Positions 20,037 to 30,621 of a DNA stretch of 64,000 bases are shown here, in pieces. A model generated the notes under the pieces. That model saw only the letters and a list, made by a program, of their open reading frames with translations, ran no database searches and was not told where the DNA came from. The stretch lies in assembly GCA_003615045.1 (NCBI GenBank), contig ML014115.1:124001-188000 (forward strand), read 5' to 3'. The stretch is from Caulochytrium protostelioides. Taxonomy: Eukaryota > Chytridiomycota > Caulochytriomycetes > Caulochytriales > Caulochytriaceae. Within the stretch, counting starts at the first letter, position 1. Every line of letters begins with the position of its first letter. A program made the translations under genes and the position numbers.

Positions 20037-20734
20037 TCGGAGCTGCCGATCCCTGCGTCGCGCCCTGCGGACGCTTGCAATGACCGTGCCGCGCACTCAT
20101 AATAAGCGCATCGCCCCAGCACCCCGCTTCCACGCTGCACGCGTGATGGGGTAGAGGGAGGTCGTACAGCACCAACGCAGCCACGCGCCGCAGAAGCTTC
20201 CGTGATGCAGACGTCGCTGCTCTCGTAGACGCCCGCTGCTGGTTGCTGGGTGTCCCAGCCTTGTATACCGCATTTCAGCGCGTAGCAACATCCCCTTTCA
20301 CGGCATCAACGATTCCGACCGCCATTTGTGCATGATACCTTCGCTGTGTGTCAATCGCTCCTGTGGCGCACCGCTCCTTGTTCTCACCTCCTGTGGCTCA
20401 GACACATCGTGCCGCGTTCTTTCAACCCGAGGCCGCCCCTTCTGCGCCTGACTTCACCTCCGCGATCGTGTGTCGGTGGTGTGTATCGATCGGAATTCCC
20501 TGCGAGGGTCGACGACGCTTCGATTGAACTCGTTGCTGCGCCATCTTACGCGTGAATCGTCGACCCCTCGTTTTGTTTCCCCATTGGATACCTGGTCGTT
20601 CCCCCTTGCCGTTCTGATTCGATCCCGGCATCCCACGCCCCGCGTGCGCATTGGCTCAACGCCACCCACGAAACTCCGCTTGGCGTGACGTCTCTCCGGC
20701 GACGCATCTTTCGACAGAAAACCGCGATACCGCC
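18599..20734. other. 2.1-kb intergenic region with (GCC)13 tract
   Basis: No convincing gene on either strand. A (GCC)13 run lies at 19997-20035. Minus-strand frames through it give polyAla with Arg/Pro-rich flanks. A short minus-strand stretch around 20200-20110 (VAALVLYDLPLPHHACSV) reads somewhat protein-like but has no supported start or end. AT content rises at 19300-19600. Confidence 0.45.
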
Positions 20735-22516
20735 ATGGCCCATGCAATGGTTGGCTTGGCACCGACGACTCCTTCCCGGCTCCCGGCGGCGGCTTCCCAC
20801 TCTCCCCACGTGCCCCGTCACAACCGCCCTGCATTCTACTACCCCATGTCGCCGCTCTCGCCCGACACCGCTCCCGCGACGCTGGCGCCAGACCTGGCGT
20901 CCACGCCGACCGTGGCCCGTCCGACGGCCTCGCCCCACGGCACCGTGTGCGCGTCGCGGAAGCGGCCCCACCCGGGCGCAATCGTGACCTGGGGCGTCGC
21001 ACCGTCGAGCGACACGCTGCCACCTTCCGCGTCGGCTGCCGCGGCCACGGCTGACGCCGCGGCCCTGACGGCTGCCCGCGATGACCACGACGACGGCACG
21101 GTCCGCTCGCACGCGGCCACGGACGCGCTGCCGCGGCGGTGCCCGCCGCTCGCCGACCCCACACTGTCGGGCTCGGCGCCCGACTCAGACGACTCAGACG
21201 ACCTTGCAGCTGCGGCGCCGGCCGCTGCGGCCGCGCGGTCCTTGGGTCTGCCATGGCGCGATCCGAAGCGCCGCCGCACCGACTCGGCGTCGGCCGTGCC
21301 GTCCGCGGTGGCGCCGGTCGCCCCATCGATACCCCCGCTGAAGCCCGCGATCCTGCTGCCGTCGAGCGTGACCTCGCCGCCCGCCGTGCCCGCGGCATGC
21401 CCGCGGCCCGCGCCGCTGACCCCTACGGTCCGCCCGGCCGCTCTCAAGCGCGCGCACGGCCTGGCGACCGACTCGGACTCGGACGACGCGGAGTCGGACG
21501 CTGACTCGGAGCTGGCCTCGGAGTCCGATGCCGAGCCCCCTGTCCCGCGGGCCCGCTGGGCGCCCGTCTGCAAGCGCCGTCGCATGGCCACCGATGTCCA
21601 GCCGCTCGACCGGGCGCACCGTGCTGGCCACGAACCCCGTCGCGGCCGATGCTTTGCCTCCGCGTCCTCGTCGTCGGCCTCGCCGTCATCCTCGCCGTCG
21701 TCGCCGACACGCCGGCTCGGCGCCATGGTGAGCGAGAGCGAGAGCGATCGTGACGGGACCGACGACGTGAGCGCCGAGAGCGACGACGTGGCGAGCCGCC
21801 GGGGAGCGCGGCGCCGCGCGCACGCCGCATGGACCCTGCGCGATCTCGACCGCTTAGTCGCGCGCCTCGGGTTGAGCGAGCACGACACGCAACCCCTCAA
21901 CCAGACGCGCGGCCGCGGCGTCGTGCGCATTTACGACGCCGACGGCGAGGACAACGACCTCCCGGACGCCGCAGTGGACGATCCCGACACGGCGCAGGAG
22001 CCGGCCGGCCAGCTCGTGTTGTACGACGCCACGCCGCGGCTTCGAGCGCGGCTCCAGGCCTTCCTCGCCACTTTGCCGCGCGGCCCGCTCCACGCGGCGT
22101 ACCCACGGCGCCGCGACGAGGGCCGCGGCATCACGGACACCGATATGATCGAGCTCGACTTCGAGCTCGATGCCGAGACGGCCGACGTGCTGCGCCGCGC
22201 AGGGCTGCCGTTCTCGGTGTGGCCGGCGTCCGAGGCTGCGTCGTTGATGCCGCCGGACGCCGTGGACGGCGCCGGCTGTCGCGCGATGGTGCCCTACCGT
22301 CGCGGGGCGTCGGGCGTGTCCGAGCCCGCATCGCCGGCAGCGTCGGGGGTGGCCGCGTCCCCGCCTTCGGCCTTGGCGCGCCTGCTGCGCCGGGCGCCGC
22401 TCGCGCTGCCGGCCCCGCCGTCGTGGCAGGCCGAGCCGAGTGCCGGCCTGACGAGCGACCCGGCGATGGCGACGCTCGAGGGCGCGCTGACGGCCATGGA
22501 TCTGGACGACGACTGA
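20735..22516 (+). CDS. acidic disordered hypothetical protein, probably nuclear
   Basis: 593 residues from ATG 20735 (MAHAMVGLAPTTPSRLP), the first true ATG; the frame upstream only has TTG. No known domain is recognised. The N-terminal 240 residues are Pro/Ala/Ser/Thr-rich. Two acidic Ser-Asp/Ser-Glu clusters lie around 244-268 (DSDSDDAESDADSE) and 331-352 (SESESDRDGTDD), likely CK2-type phosphorylation sites. Basic patches CKRRRM (about 279-284) and RRGARRRAH could be nuclear localisation signals. A better-ordered block at about 365-510 includes LVLYDATPRLRARLQAFL and MIELDFELDAETADVLRRAG. A chromatin, transcription or RNA-associated role is only a guess from composition. Confidence 0.65.
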   Translation: MAHAMVGLAPTTPSRLPAAASHSPHVPRHNRPAFYYPMSPLSPDTAPATLAPDLASTPTVARPTASPHGTVCASRKRPHPGAIVTWGVAPSSDTLPPSASAAAATADAAALTAARDDHDDGTVRSHAATDALPRRCPPLADPTLSGSAPDSDDSDDLAAAAPAAAAARSLGLPWRDPKRRRTDSASAVPSAVAPVAPSIPPLKPAILLPSSVTSPPAVPAACPRPAPLTPTVRPAALKRAHGLATDSDSDDAESDADSELASESDAEPPVPRARWAPVCKRRRMATDVQPLDRAHRAGHEPRRGRCFASASSSSASPSSSPSSPTRRLGAMVSESESDRDGTDDVSAESDDVASRRGARRRAHAAWTLRDLDRLVARLGLSEHDTQPLNQTRGRGVVRIYDADGEDNDLPDAAVDDPDTAQEPAGQLVLYDATPRLRARLQAFLATLPRGPLHAAYPRRRDEGRGITDTDMIELDFELDAETADVLRRAGLPFSVWPASEAASLMPPDAVDGAGCRAMVPYRRGASGVSEPASPAASGVAASPPSALARLLRRAPLALPAPPSWQAEPSAGLTSDPAMATLEGALTAMDLDDD

Positions 22517-23141
22517 GCCCGAGGGGATCGGATCCGCGCTCCGCTTTTCGGGTCAGCACCCCTCATGTACTGATACTTGAATGAACCACGCCTCATTGTA
22601 TACATCCTCCGAGGCACTGAAGCAGATGTCGAGCGAGCTGATGAAGCTTCGCAGCGAAGCAAGGATCGAGCAGCGCACGGCAAGTGCATGACGGGATCCG
22701 CGGCGCCACGTTGTTGCCATGAGCGGGGGTCACCCCGGTGTTCGTTCCACAGCAAAATATAAAAAAAAAAATGTGAAACAAAATAGAATGCGAGAAGTAT
22801 GAAAAATATGGAAAAGGAAACTAGAAACATAGGAACTCTGACGCGAACGTGCGCGTCAAGACGATACAGGCGAGAGATCGCGACGCATTGATGTGATGTC
22901 GCTTCGCGAAACTGAATGAACGCCGGATGGAGGAGCGCCGGCGCGCAAGGTCGGTGTTTGACGGCAAGCCCAGGCGTTCAAGAGGTTCGTCGGGCCTGTC
23001 GACTAGGCACCTTCGACAGAGGTGGGTTGACCGTGATGCATTCGTTGACAAAAGCAGCCAATCTCCGCACGATGCCGCAAGGGCCTCAGCAGAGGCAGAT
23101 CCGGATCGCATGGGTGGGTCCTCGGATGGATGCCTCTCACC
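22517..23141. other. convergent 3' region with A/T-rich patch
   Basis: Between two genes facing each other. An A/T-rich stretch at about 22745-22840 probably holds the 3'-end signals. No gene supported. Confidence 0.5.
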
Positions 23142-24644
23142 TCAGAGTTTAATGACCTTGGATCGGTCGTCCCAGAGCAGGCGCTGCGCATACTGGCGGA
23201 AGCGATGCGGGTCCTCTGGGTCAATCACCCACGTCACGTCAAAGCGCTTGCCCGGCCACTTGGCCGGCACACGGGTTGCGTCAGCGCCGAGAGCGATGGC
23301 GATCTCCCTAAAGTACTGGTGCGCCCCCGAGAGGAGCACTGTGGCGCCTGTGTAGCGGTGAGCTTCGGCATGCAGGCGCCGGACCATCGTGACGAGGTCG
23401 CGCTTGAAGAAGGGCAAATGGTCCACGGGCAGCTTCGCAATCGCCGGGGCATGGTCCGCAATGCCGCCACGCTCGGCGGCGGTGGCAGCGTCCACAGGGT
23501 CTCCATGGTCCACGGTGCCATCAGCGCGGAGCACGCCGGTGACGGTGGCCGCGGACGCATGACCGAACGGAGCCGGCGAGACCGGTAGCGTCTGCGCCGC
23601 AGCAGTGAGCGCGGCGAGGAGCGGCGCAATCGTTTGGTACGGCCGTTGACTCTTGCCCGCAGCATTGGGTCGCGGGTCCGAGGCCTGTGCGATAATCGTG
23701 GTGAGAGGTCGATCCTTCAGCAGATCGGTCATCTCCTTGCGGTGGAGGAAGTAGCCGACGAGGGCAAACGCCCGCTCGTGGCCTTTGGCGGACAGGAGCG
23801 TGTCGTCGACATAGCGCTTCTTGGCACCGCGCGAGGGCGCCTTACCGTCGGGCCAGGTGAGCTTCTCGCCGTGGCGCACGATGATGAATGTCGTGTTGGT
23901 AAACACCTTGCGGGACTGCTCTGCCATCGACAACAGTGTCATATCATCAAATGCCGGCTCGGCGTCCGAATCGGCATCGGCCATGATGGCATCCTCGCCA
24001 TCGACATCCTCGGCATCCATGGCCGAGGAGCCCGATGGAGGTTCATCACGGTTGTCGGGATCAGGCGCAGCCACCGCCGAATCATTCGACTCAGCGACGC
24101 TGCCGATAGACGCGGACGATCCTAAGAGCCGCGTGTCCGGCGGTGTAGTAGCAGCAGTAGCAGCGGGATTAGTGTCGGCACCAGCAGCAGCGGCGGCGGC
24201 GCGGACGGTGGCGGCTGTGACCTCAATAGAGGGTCGGAGGGCTGGCATCAAAGACTGCGGAGCGGACCTCTGCTGGACGGACTCTGGATACGGCCGCAAG
24301 ACGGGATCCTCGACGACACGCGCCGTGCTGAGATGAGGCTCCGCGGTCGCGTCGGCCCCGTACGGTTCGGACGCGGCGCCGTCTGTGATTACGGTCTGCA
24401 CGCCGAAGGAGCGCAGACGGCCGAAGGCGATGCGGCGGGTGGCGAAGCCTTTGACGGCGACAATGCGGCCCGGAAAGTCGGCACAGACGTGGACGCCGCC
24501 ATCCTTCTCAGAGACGGACGCGGCGTCGACAACGGCGCACAGGACAGCAACTGCGACGCCGAGCAGAGCTACCAGGCTGCCAAACGTGGACCGGCGATAG
24601 CGGCGACGGGCGCCGCCGGCCGCCAATGGTGACGAAAGGCGCAT
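23142..24644 (-). CDS. membrane-anchored histidine phosphatase superfamily protein
   Basis: 500 residues from ATG 24644 (MRLSSPLAAGGARRRYRRS); the longer frame starts at GTG and was rejected. After a basic N-terminus comes a signal-anchor span at about 22-43 (SLVALLGVAVAVLCAVV), so the rest is probably lumenal or extracellular. Residues about 110-245 are a low-complexity Ala/Thr/Asp linker. The catalytic domain starts near 252 with FIIVRHGEK (RHG at 257-259, nucleophile His258), the hallmark of branch-1 histidine phosphatases. The second catalytic His is probably in LLSGAHQYF near 445, and the acidic proton donor was not assigned. The substrate cannot be told. Related fungal proteins are annotated broadly as phosphoglycerate-mutase-like. 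The tail ends KVIKL. Confidence 0.82.
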   Translation of the reverse strand: MRLSSPLAAGGARRRYRRSTFGSLVALLGVAVAVLCAVVDAASVSEKDGGVHVCADFPGRIVAVKGFATRRIAFGRLRSFGVQTVITDGAASEPYGADATAEPHLSTARVVEDPVLRPYPESVQQRSAPQSLMPALRPSIEVTAATVRAAAAAAGADTNPAATAATTPPDTRLLGSSASIGSVAESNDSAVAAPDPDNRDEPPSGSSAMDAEDVDGEDAIMADADSDAEPAFDDMTLLSMAEQSRKVFTNTTFIIVRHGEKLTWPDGKAPSRGAKKRYVDDTLLSAKGHERAFALVGYFLHRKEMTDLLKDRPLTTIIAQASDPRPNAAGKSQRPYQTIAPLLAALTAAAQTLPVSPAPFGHASAATVTGVLRADGTVDHGDPVDAATAAERGGIADHAPAIAKLPVDHLPFFKRDLVTMVRRLHAEAHRYTGATVLLSGAHQYFREIAIALGADATRVPAKWPGKRFDVTWVIDPEDPHRFRQYAQRLLWDDRSKVIKL

Positions 24645-25202
24645 CCCCGGCGGGTCGAGATCGGCGATACGAGACTCACGATAATGCTGGATGAAACGGG
24701 GGCGGCGGATCAACGTACAGCACGTACGTTGCGTACGAAGGGATGCGTGGTCCTGCGGGGAAAGGGGTCGTGTCACATCAGACACATGCAGTGAAAGCGC
24801 GGCTGGCTTGACGGTATCGAAATATCACCAGTGGGGAGGACAATGAACGCAGTATTCAGCCAAGTCGTATAGTCACCAGTCTCTAGTAAGCAACCTCGGC
24901 CGGCCTTTTATGATGCCGTGAGGCTTCGGGCTTCGGACTTCGGCGCTCAACTGGGAAGCGATCCCGGAAGGCTGCGGAAGGCGGAAGGCGGGAGGCAGGA
25001 GGCGGGAGGCGGGAGGCGGCGGAGGTGGGTCGGCGATGGAGCAAGAAGGCTCGAAGCAAGTGGCAGACTGGGAAGGCTGTTGATGGGAAATGACGTCAAA
25101 CGGGGCCGATACAAAGCGTGCTGCAGGTGTGGAGCGGCAACGACCTGAGAATGCGAACGAGCAGCGAGGGGCGGCGGCGGAACGAGCGGATACGAGAGGA
25201 TA

Positions 25203-25377
25203 CTAGGCGTCTGCAGCGGAGCCCCAGACGACGCTACGATCAGGACGATCGATCGCTTTGCGTTTTGTACCAAACAAGGCGCCGATGCCGTCGACGAACG
25301 CTCCCTTTGCCCGGCTTGGCCCGCCGTCATATTCGGGTGCGTCGGGCCGCCTGGAGGCACCGCTAGCACGTGTGGCG
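25203..25377 (-). CDS. possible last exon of small hypothetical protein
   Basis: A minus-strand stretch ending in a stop at 25203 reads like protein (GAFVDGIGALFGTKRKAID, then VVWGSAADA) and stands out from the Arg/Pro shadow sequence around it. Upstream, an ATG at 25543 is in the same general area but in a different composition, so one or more introns would be needed. No acceptor could be fixed and no family is recognised. Confidence 0.22.
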
Positions 25378-26013
25378 GGCCCCACAACAAAGCGTCTCGG
25401 CCGCGTTCCATGTGCCCAACGCCACACCGGTCTGTCGCCGTGCGGTGGCGCCGCACCTGGCTTCTCTGGTCATGTTCCGTGTCACGGCCAGATCCCGGGT
25501 GGCTTAGCGGAAGCGTCGTGCAGCAAGCGGCAACCGCCGCCATGACGGTTTCATCAGTGGGCATAAGCCAGAAACATAGCCAAAAATGGTCCTGAGCGGT
25601 CCGAGTAGCGTCCGTTTTCTTCCTCGGCACGGACGTCATCAAGAGAAAATTGTATGCATGGACAATGACAGCGCCTGCTACCTTTTGCGCGGTTGGCCCC
25701 TGAGTTTGCAATTCCGCAGCCATCGTCCCTTGTGGGCATCCGATGATACCATTTCCTGCATCTGTCTGTCGCGACGAGGCTGTTTCAGCTTTCTGCACGG
25801 AGGCCTGGTTCTTTTGCTAGACTTTGTTCATCAGCTGTGTGGAATACTTATGCAATGTCGGTGACACACAGTTGATGGCACCAACCAATATGGGCGTGAA
25901 ACATGGTATCGGCCAACCAGGTGATTTTCAAGAAAGGCGGCTGAGTCACTGTCCATCGTCGATGGGGTGTGACGATATACAGTGTAGACGCGGCACCAGA
26001 TATGCAAAACGAC

Positions 26014-26051
26014 CAGATATGAAGCGATCAGATATGAAGCGATCAGATATG
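26014..26051. repeat. 15-bp tandem repeat, about 2.5 copies
   Basis: CAGATATGAAGCGAT occurs at 26014-26028 and 26029-26043, then CAGATATG. A diverged partial copy precedes it near 25996. Confidence 0.85.
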
Positions 26052-28041
26052 CCCCCTCCGATGATCCTGAGTGGACACTTGACCACGAATCATCAAATAG
26101 CGATTTTAGCATCGCTTTTTTTTCTTATTAATCTGGCTGCTTGGCATCCGACTCCTTCTCCGCTGTGCGGCTCTTCTATCGACGACGGCGACTCCCGTAT
26201 GATCCATATGGTCCATGAGATAGCGCCTAGCCGAGCGGCGTCGTGGCCTCAGCAGAGCTGCGCGTGCCACGGCCACCGACGACGCTCGTTCTTTTTCCAG
26301 CAGCGCCCCCGATTCGCGCTGAGCGCAAGACCATGGGCTGAAATACCGATGATCGATGATGGAGATATCGTCGAAGAGGATCATGGGCCCCTTGGTTAAC
26401 TATTCCGATCTCGATCATCCCCAGATTGACTGTACTAAACCTCCGTTTTCATTAAGTTGCCTGTTCGGACCTTCTATACACTCGTGGCGAGCCGCCATAT
26501 GCTTTCCCCTTTATTTTGTATGATGGCCATTTCATCCATGGAGGTTGAAAGCCGACACGGGCCAGGATTCAAGCAGCACTTAGCAAGATGTAGACGGGCA
26601 GGGTCCGACCCACTTGGCGGTGTCCCGAATCGCCCCGATCAACCCCTTAGGCCACGTCCCTCTCGGCGCGTTCGATCGCTTCGGCCGGAGCCGACCTGTC
26701 GATACCTCTGACGGCAGTCCCGCTTGCTGCTCCTCGCGACGATGTGACCCGTTTTTGCTGCTCTGACTCGGGCGCGTCGGAGCTCGAACCCCGCCTCCGG
26801 CCAGTCCTTCCTCCCATGCCCGAGAGTCGAGAGCCCCTCCCAGACGGTCGCCATCACGGCGACCATGGCCAAGCACGGGCAGGACGGCTGCGCACCACGA
26901 CGCCTCGGCCGTGCCCCCACTCTGGTTGCCGCAGTCCGCCTGCCCGCCGGCTTGCTGACCACCCATACCCCGGGGCAGCCTTCCTCGGTGTGTATTGCGA
27001 TTTTTGTCGATTTTTGCTGTTTTTCATTGCTTTTTTTTTTTTTTTTGTCGGTCCAGGACCCTTACTTGCTTCGCCAACCATCGTTCGCCGCTCGCATGCT
27101 TCGCGCCGGTGTTTCTTTCATCAACCCAAATCATCCCGCGCCGAGACCCGCCGTCAGGCTGCATGGGGCAGGTGGCGCTGACCCCGCGACGTGCGCATGG
27201 CTTCGGCGCCGCCAGGTGCGCGGCGGGGACACTGCGGCACAGGCGCGCCGAGCCCCAGGGACAAGCCTGTGCTGCTGCTGCGCGGGCTCGGCCCGCGCTT
27301 GATGCGCCGCGTCTCACCGTGTCGCTCCCGTATCACCCACCGGCGGACGGGACCGCATGCCCTCCATAGGCGTTCCCGAAACGGGGCGGCCAGGGCCGGG
27401 TCGCCGGCCCGCGGAGGCCCATCGCTGCTGCAGCAGCTGCTGCGGCGACGGGCCTCCGCTGGTCAGGCGCTGCTTGACGATCCGCCGTGGCCCATCCGTT
27501 GAGGCCGCTTCTGCGCGGGGCAATATAAGAACCAATCCGGATCAAGAGCACGCCCGCGCGGGGGCCTGCGGTTTCGAGCAAGGGGCCTCTCCAGACGGCG
27601 TGCCCGGCCTCGGAATCAAGAGTCTCAACAGGAAAACAAACATGGGCGAGGTTATTCGATAGGCTTCTTTCGAGAATCGACGTCGGTTAGAACGATTCCG
27701 ATTCGCTGATATCGACGCGGACGGCGACACCTGGACCCTTTCCCCCGCCACTTCCGTCTCAACTAGCGGCTTCTCTGTGCCACCGCCCCAACCCGCCCCC
27801 CCCTTTGGATTTTCGGGTTCCGCTTCAAACTCCGCACCATACCCCCTCTCGCGCTCGCCATTTCGGTGGATGTCGACTGGCCAGGTCCTCGATCGCCACT
27901 GACCTCCCTGATAGCTTCCGTACAGGACGACGACGCAGCGGCCCCTTTCTACGGCATTGCGCTTCCGCGAGCGGCGCTGCTTCTCTCGTGACCAACGACG
28001 GGCCGTGGTCCGGTGGTCCTGCTGCCACTCCTGCCGCCACC

Positions 28042-30327
28042 ATGTTGGTCTCCCTGGCGTCTGTGGGCCCGCGGGCGCTGAGCGTCTTTGCGCTCGCGGC
28101 AGGCCTGATGGTCTCCGCATCGCCCCTCAATCAGCAAGTGTCCTTCCATACCGATGCCGACGGCGCCGGCGGCGCCGGCGTCATTTCGTCCGTGATGGGC
28201 GTCGCAAACGGCGCAGCCGAGAAGGCGAGCGACGCGGCGGCGGTCCTGACCAACGCCGTCGGTAGCAGCGGCGGCAGCGCGCTTCCCGCCGAGTCGGATA
28301 TCTTTTCCTCGTGGGACGACGAGGAGATCCGCCCGGGCCCGATCATCGACGCGACTGTCGACGGCTACCTGCGCGTGACGCTGATCTCCGCCGACGGCGT
28401 CGAGATGCCCAGCAAGTACCCGGTGCCGTACTTCGCCATGACGGTGGACGAGCACAGCAAGCATACCTTTACGTTTCCGGAAGGCGGTGCGGCCCGCACC
28501 GCCGGCGGCCACCAGTTCGTCTTTGCGACGGGCGAGGAACCGGTGACCCAGTTCACGTTTCCGGTGCGCCGCGGCGACAAGCTCGTGGTCGAGTCTATGG
28601 GCGCCAGCAACGGGCTGTGGCGCCCCTCGGTGCTCGGTCAGGTCCATATCGATCTGAACGACGACCTGCTCTCGGGTCATCCCCAGAAGCATAACGCCAC
28701 CTTCCGCAACGTGCTCCCCTCCCACGACAAGGACGGCTACTCCGATCTTGGCGACGAGCCCCGCGGCAGCATCTTTTTGCACCTGAGTTACTACGACACC
28801 AAGTCGAAGCTGAGGGCGAAGGCCGCCGCCGCCGCCTCGGCCTCGGCCTCCGCCACCCCGGCGGCCACGGGCACTGGGGATGTCGCCACTGCTACCGCGG
28901 CCACCGCGGCCACCACGCCCGCCAGCGATGCCGCGGCCACCGATGCCGCGTCGTCGTTGCTGAACGCGATCATCACGCCGGTCACCACGCCCGCCGCCAA
29001 TGCTACCGCGGCCAGCACGTTGGCCTTGGATGCCGCGAGCGCCGTGCCGACCGTCGTGCCGACCGCGGCGGTGCCAGACGCGCATGCTGCGGCTGACGCG
29101 GCGAGCAATGACGCGATCTTGGCGCAGCAGGGGTTGAACGGGCCCTTCGGCAGCGAGATTCCGGGCGGCAGCAGCCCCGACGCGTTTTCCACGGACGCGC
29201 TGCCGCAAACCGACGGCGAGTCCAACCCCTTCGGCGCCCATGCGGATGCCGCGCCGCCGCCGCCGCCGACGGGCGCGAGACCGGCGTCCTTCAGCCAAAC
29301 GATGGACGATGCGCCGCCCGTGCCGGACTCGGTCCCTGCGCACCTCTCGGTCCAGCAGAATGACGCCTCTGTACCGCCGAAGATGGCCCTCGAAGCCCCT
29401 GACGCGGGTCTGCGCACGCAGGATGACTTGTCGGAGATGCCGAGCGACTTCCCGGTGCAGGCCTCGCCGCAAGACCGGTCGCAAGCGTTGCCGCAGGATT
29501 CGTCGCCGCCGACGTTCTCGGCCGCGCCGAAACTCCGCCTGGCGATGCTGCCGGTCATCGTGGTCGATCTGGACAAGGACGCGGTTGCGGCGGCGACCAC
29601 GACAGCGGCAACGGCAGAGGCCTCGACGACGCCGTCGACGGCGACCGAGACGCTGGATGCCGATGTGACGGTACTCATTGCCGACGCGACACCGGTACCC
29701 TCCTCGCTGCTGGCGGATATGCTGCCCACCGCGACCGCCATCGTGATTGTGCCGACGCGGTCGTCGGGCACGCCGACGGCGCCGACGGCGGCCATGCTGG
29801 ACGAGCCGATCGTGGTGGTGCCCATCTCGCCGTCGGCGTCCGCCCCGACCCCCACCGCCAAGCTTGACGGCGTGTTTGCGCCGATCTTTGTCGAGCCATC
29901 CGTGACGGAAGGCACGCGGACCAGCGACGGCACCGACCCGCTCAGCCACGGTCTCTACCATAGCGGCCACCACCACGGCGGCCAAGGCGCGTTCACGGTC
30001 ACGCGGACGTTCACGAAGGCGACCTTCGTCGTCGCTGGGCTCCAGGCCGACGCTCGCGGCGTGCTCCAGGAAGTCCAACCGGCCGCCCGCGTCGTCGGCC
30101 CCAACGCCCCGCCCGGCCCCGGCCCGAGTCCCAGCACCCGGCCCGGCACCGACGTCGCTCGCCCGACGGCGACGACATATACCGCCACGCAGCCCGCGCT
30201 GCAGACGGTCGACCCGACGCTCCCGCGTGACCAGCAGATCGCCATCATGAGCGACAATACGGTCGCCGCCGATCCCTTCGGCCGGCCTGATGCGCTTCCG
30301 GGTCTGACGCCGCCCTCCGTGATCTGA
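28042..30327 (+). CDS. secreted C2-domain protein with long Ala/Thr/Pro-rich tail
   Basis: 761 residues from ATG 28042, which has an ideal context (GCCACCATGT) and starts a signal peptide (about residues 1-30, SVFALAAGLMVSASP). Residues about 104-257 form a single C2-like beta-sandwich: DGYLRVTLISADGVE, PVPYFAMTVDEHSK, FPVRRGDKLVVESMGAS, GQVHIDLNDDLL and IFLHLSYYD. Asp residues sit in loop positions that could bind calcium. The remaining ~500 residues are low-complexity Ala/Thr/Val/Pro with repeated TPA/AAT units, likely O-glycosylated, with a short Gly/His patch (HHHGGQGAFTVTRTFTKATF) near 645-665. A C2 domain behind a signal peptide is unusual because most C2 domains act on cytosolic membranes. 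Function unknown; cell surface or lumenal adhesion is possible. Confidence 0.78.
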   Translation: MLVSLASVGPRALSVFALAAGLMVSASPLNQQVSFHTDADGAGGAGVISSVMGVANGAAEKASDAAAVLTNAVGSSGGSALPAESDIFSSWDDEEIRPGPIIDATVDGYLRVTLISADGVEMPSKYPVPYFAMTVDEHSKHTFTFPEGGAARTAGGHQFVFATGEEPVTQFTFPVRRGDKLVVESMGASNGLWRPSVLGQVHIDLNDDLLSGHPQKHNATFRNVLPSHDKDGYSDLGDEPRGSIFLHLSYYDTKSKLRAKAAAAASASASATPAATGTGDVATATAATAATTPASDAAATDAASSLLNAIITPVTTPAANATAASTLALDAASAVPTVVPTAAVPDAHAAADAASNDAILAQQGLNGPFGSEIPGGSSPDAFSTDALPQTDGESNPFGAHADAAPPPPPTGARPASFSQTMDDAPPVPDSVPAHLSVQQNDASVPPKMALEAPDAGLRTQDDLSEMPSDFPVQASPQDRSQALPQDSSPPTFSAAPKLRLAMLPVIVVDLDKDAVAAATTTAATAEASTTPSTATETLDADVTVLIADATPVPSSLLADMLPTATAIVIVPTRSSGTPTAPTAAMLDEPIVVVPISPSASAPTPTAKLDGVFAPIFVEPSVTEGTRTSDGTDPLSHGLYHSGHHHGGQGAFTVTRTFTKATFVVAGLQADARGVLQEVQPAARVVGPNAPPGPGPSPSTRPGTDVARPTATTYTATQPALQTVDPTLPRDQQIAIMSDNTVAADPFGRPDALPGLTPPSVI

Positions 30328-30621
30328 TCTGACCCAGTAGACTCGTCGGTGACGCTGGACTTCATCGTCTTATCTACTCCACCAGTTCCATCTCCTCCAT
30401 CTCCCCGGAACGGCACGGATGAGCGAGACATCCTTGGTTGCATCCGCCTTCGGGCCATGCGGCTGTGCTCCTGTGCAACCATGCTTTGCTCCGGTATTCT
30501 ACTATACTTCATGATAGTGATGTAACCAATGAACGCGGGACTGGGGCGCGTCAGGCGTGCCACCGCACGTACGTACGTATGTGCGTTTTTGTCTATCTGA
30601 CTTTACAAGATGGCCTGGACA
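30328..30621. other. convergent 3' region
   Basis: Short region between two facing genes, with a (CGTA)n tract near 30570. No gene. Confidence 0.5.

Larger units (their letters stand above)
24645..28041. other. 3.4-kb gene-poor region
   Basis: Contains a polypurine GGAGGC/GGAAGGC tract at 24966-25027, a TGACGTCA element at about 25091 and a 15-bp tandem repeat at 26014-26051. It also holds a relatively A/T-rich block at 25550-26550, a 16-T run at 27031-27046, and an AATATAAG TATA-like string near 27522, 520 bases upstream of the next gene's ATG. Apart from a possible small exon at 25203-25377, I see no supported gene. Confidence 0.45.

Noticed and set aside
19684-20184. Minus-strand polyAla frame
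   Set aside because: Created by translating the (GCC)13 tract; flanks are Arg/Pro shadow sequence.
24947-25798. 283-codon minus-strand open frame
   Set aside because: Its C-terminal part translates the polypurine tract into Ser/Leu/Pro repeats; no domain.
27949-30078. 709-codon minus-strand open frame
   Set aside because: Antisense to the secreted C2 protein, mostly Arg/Gly/His, no domain.
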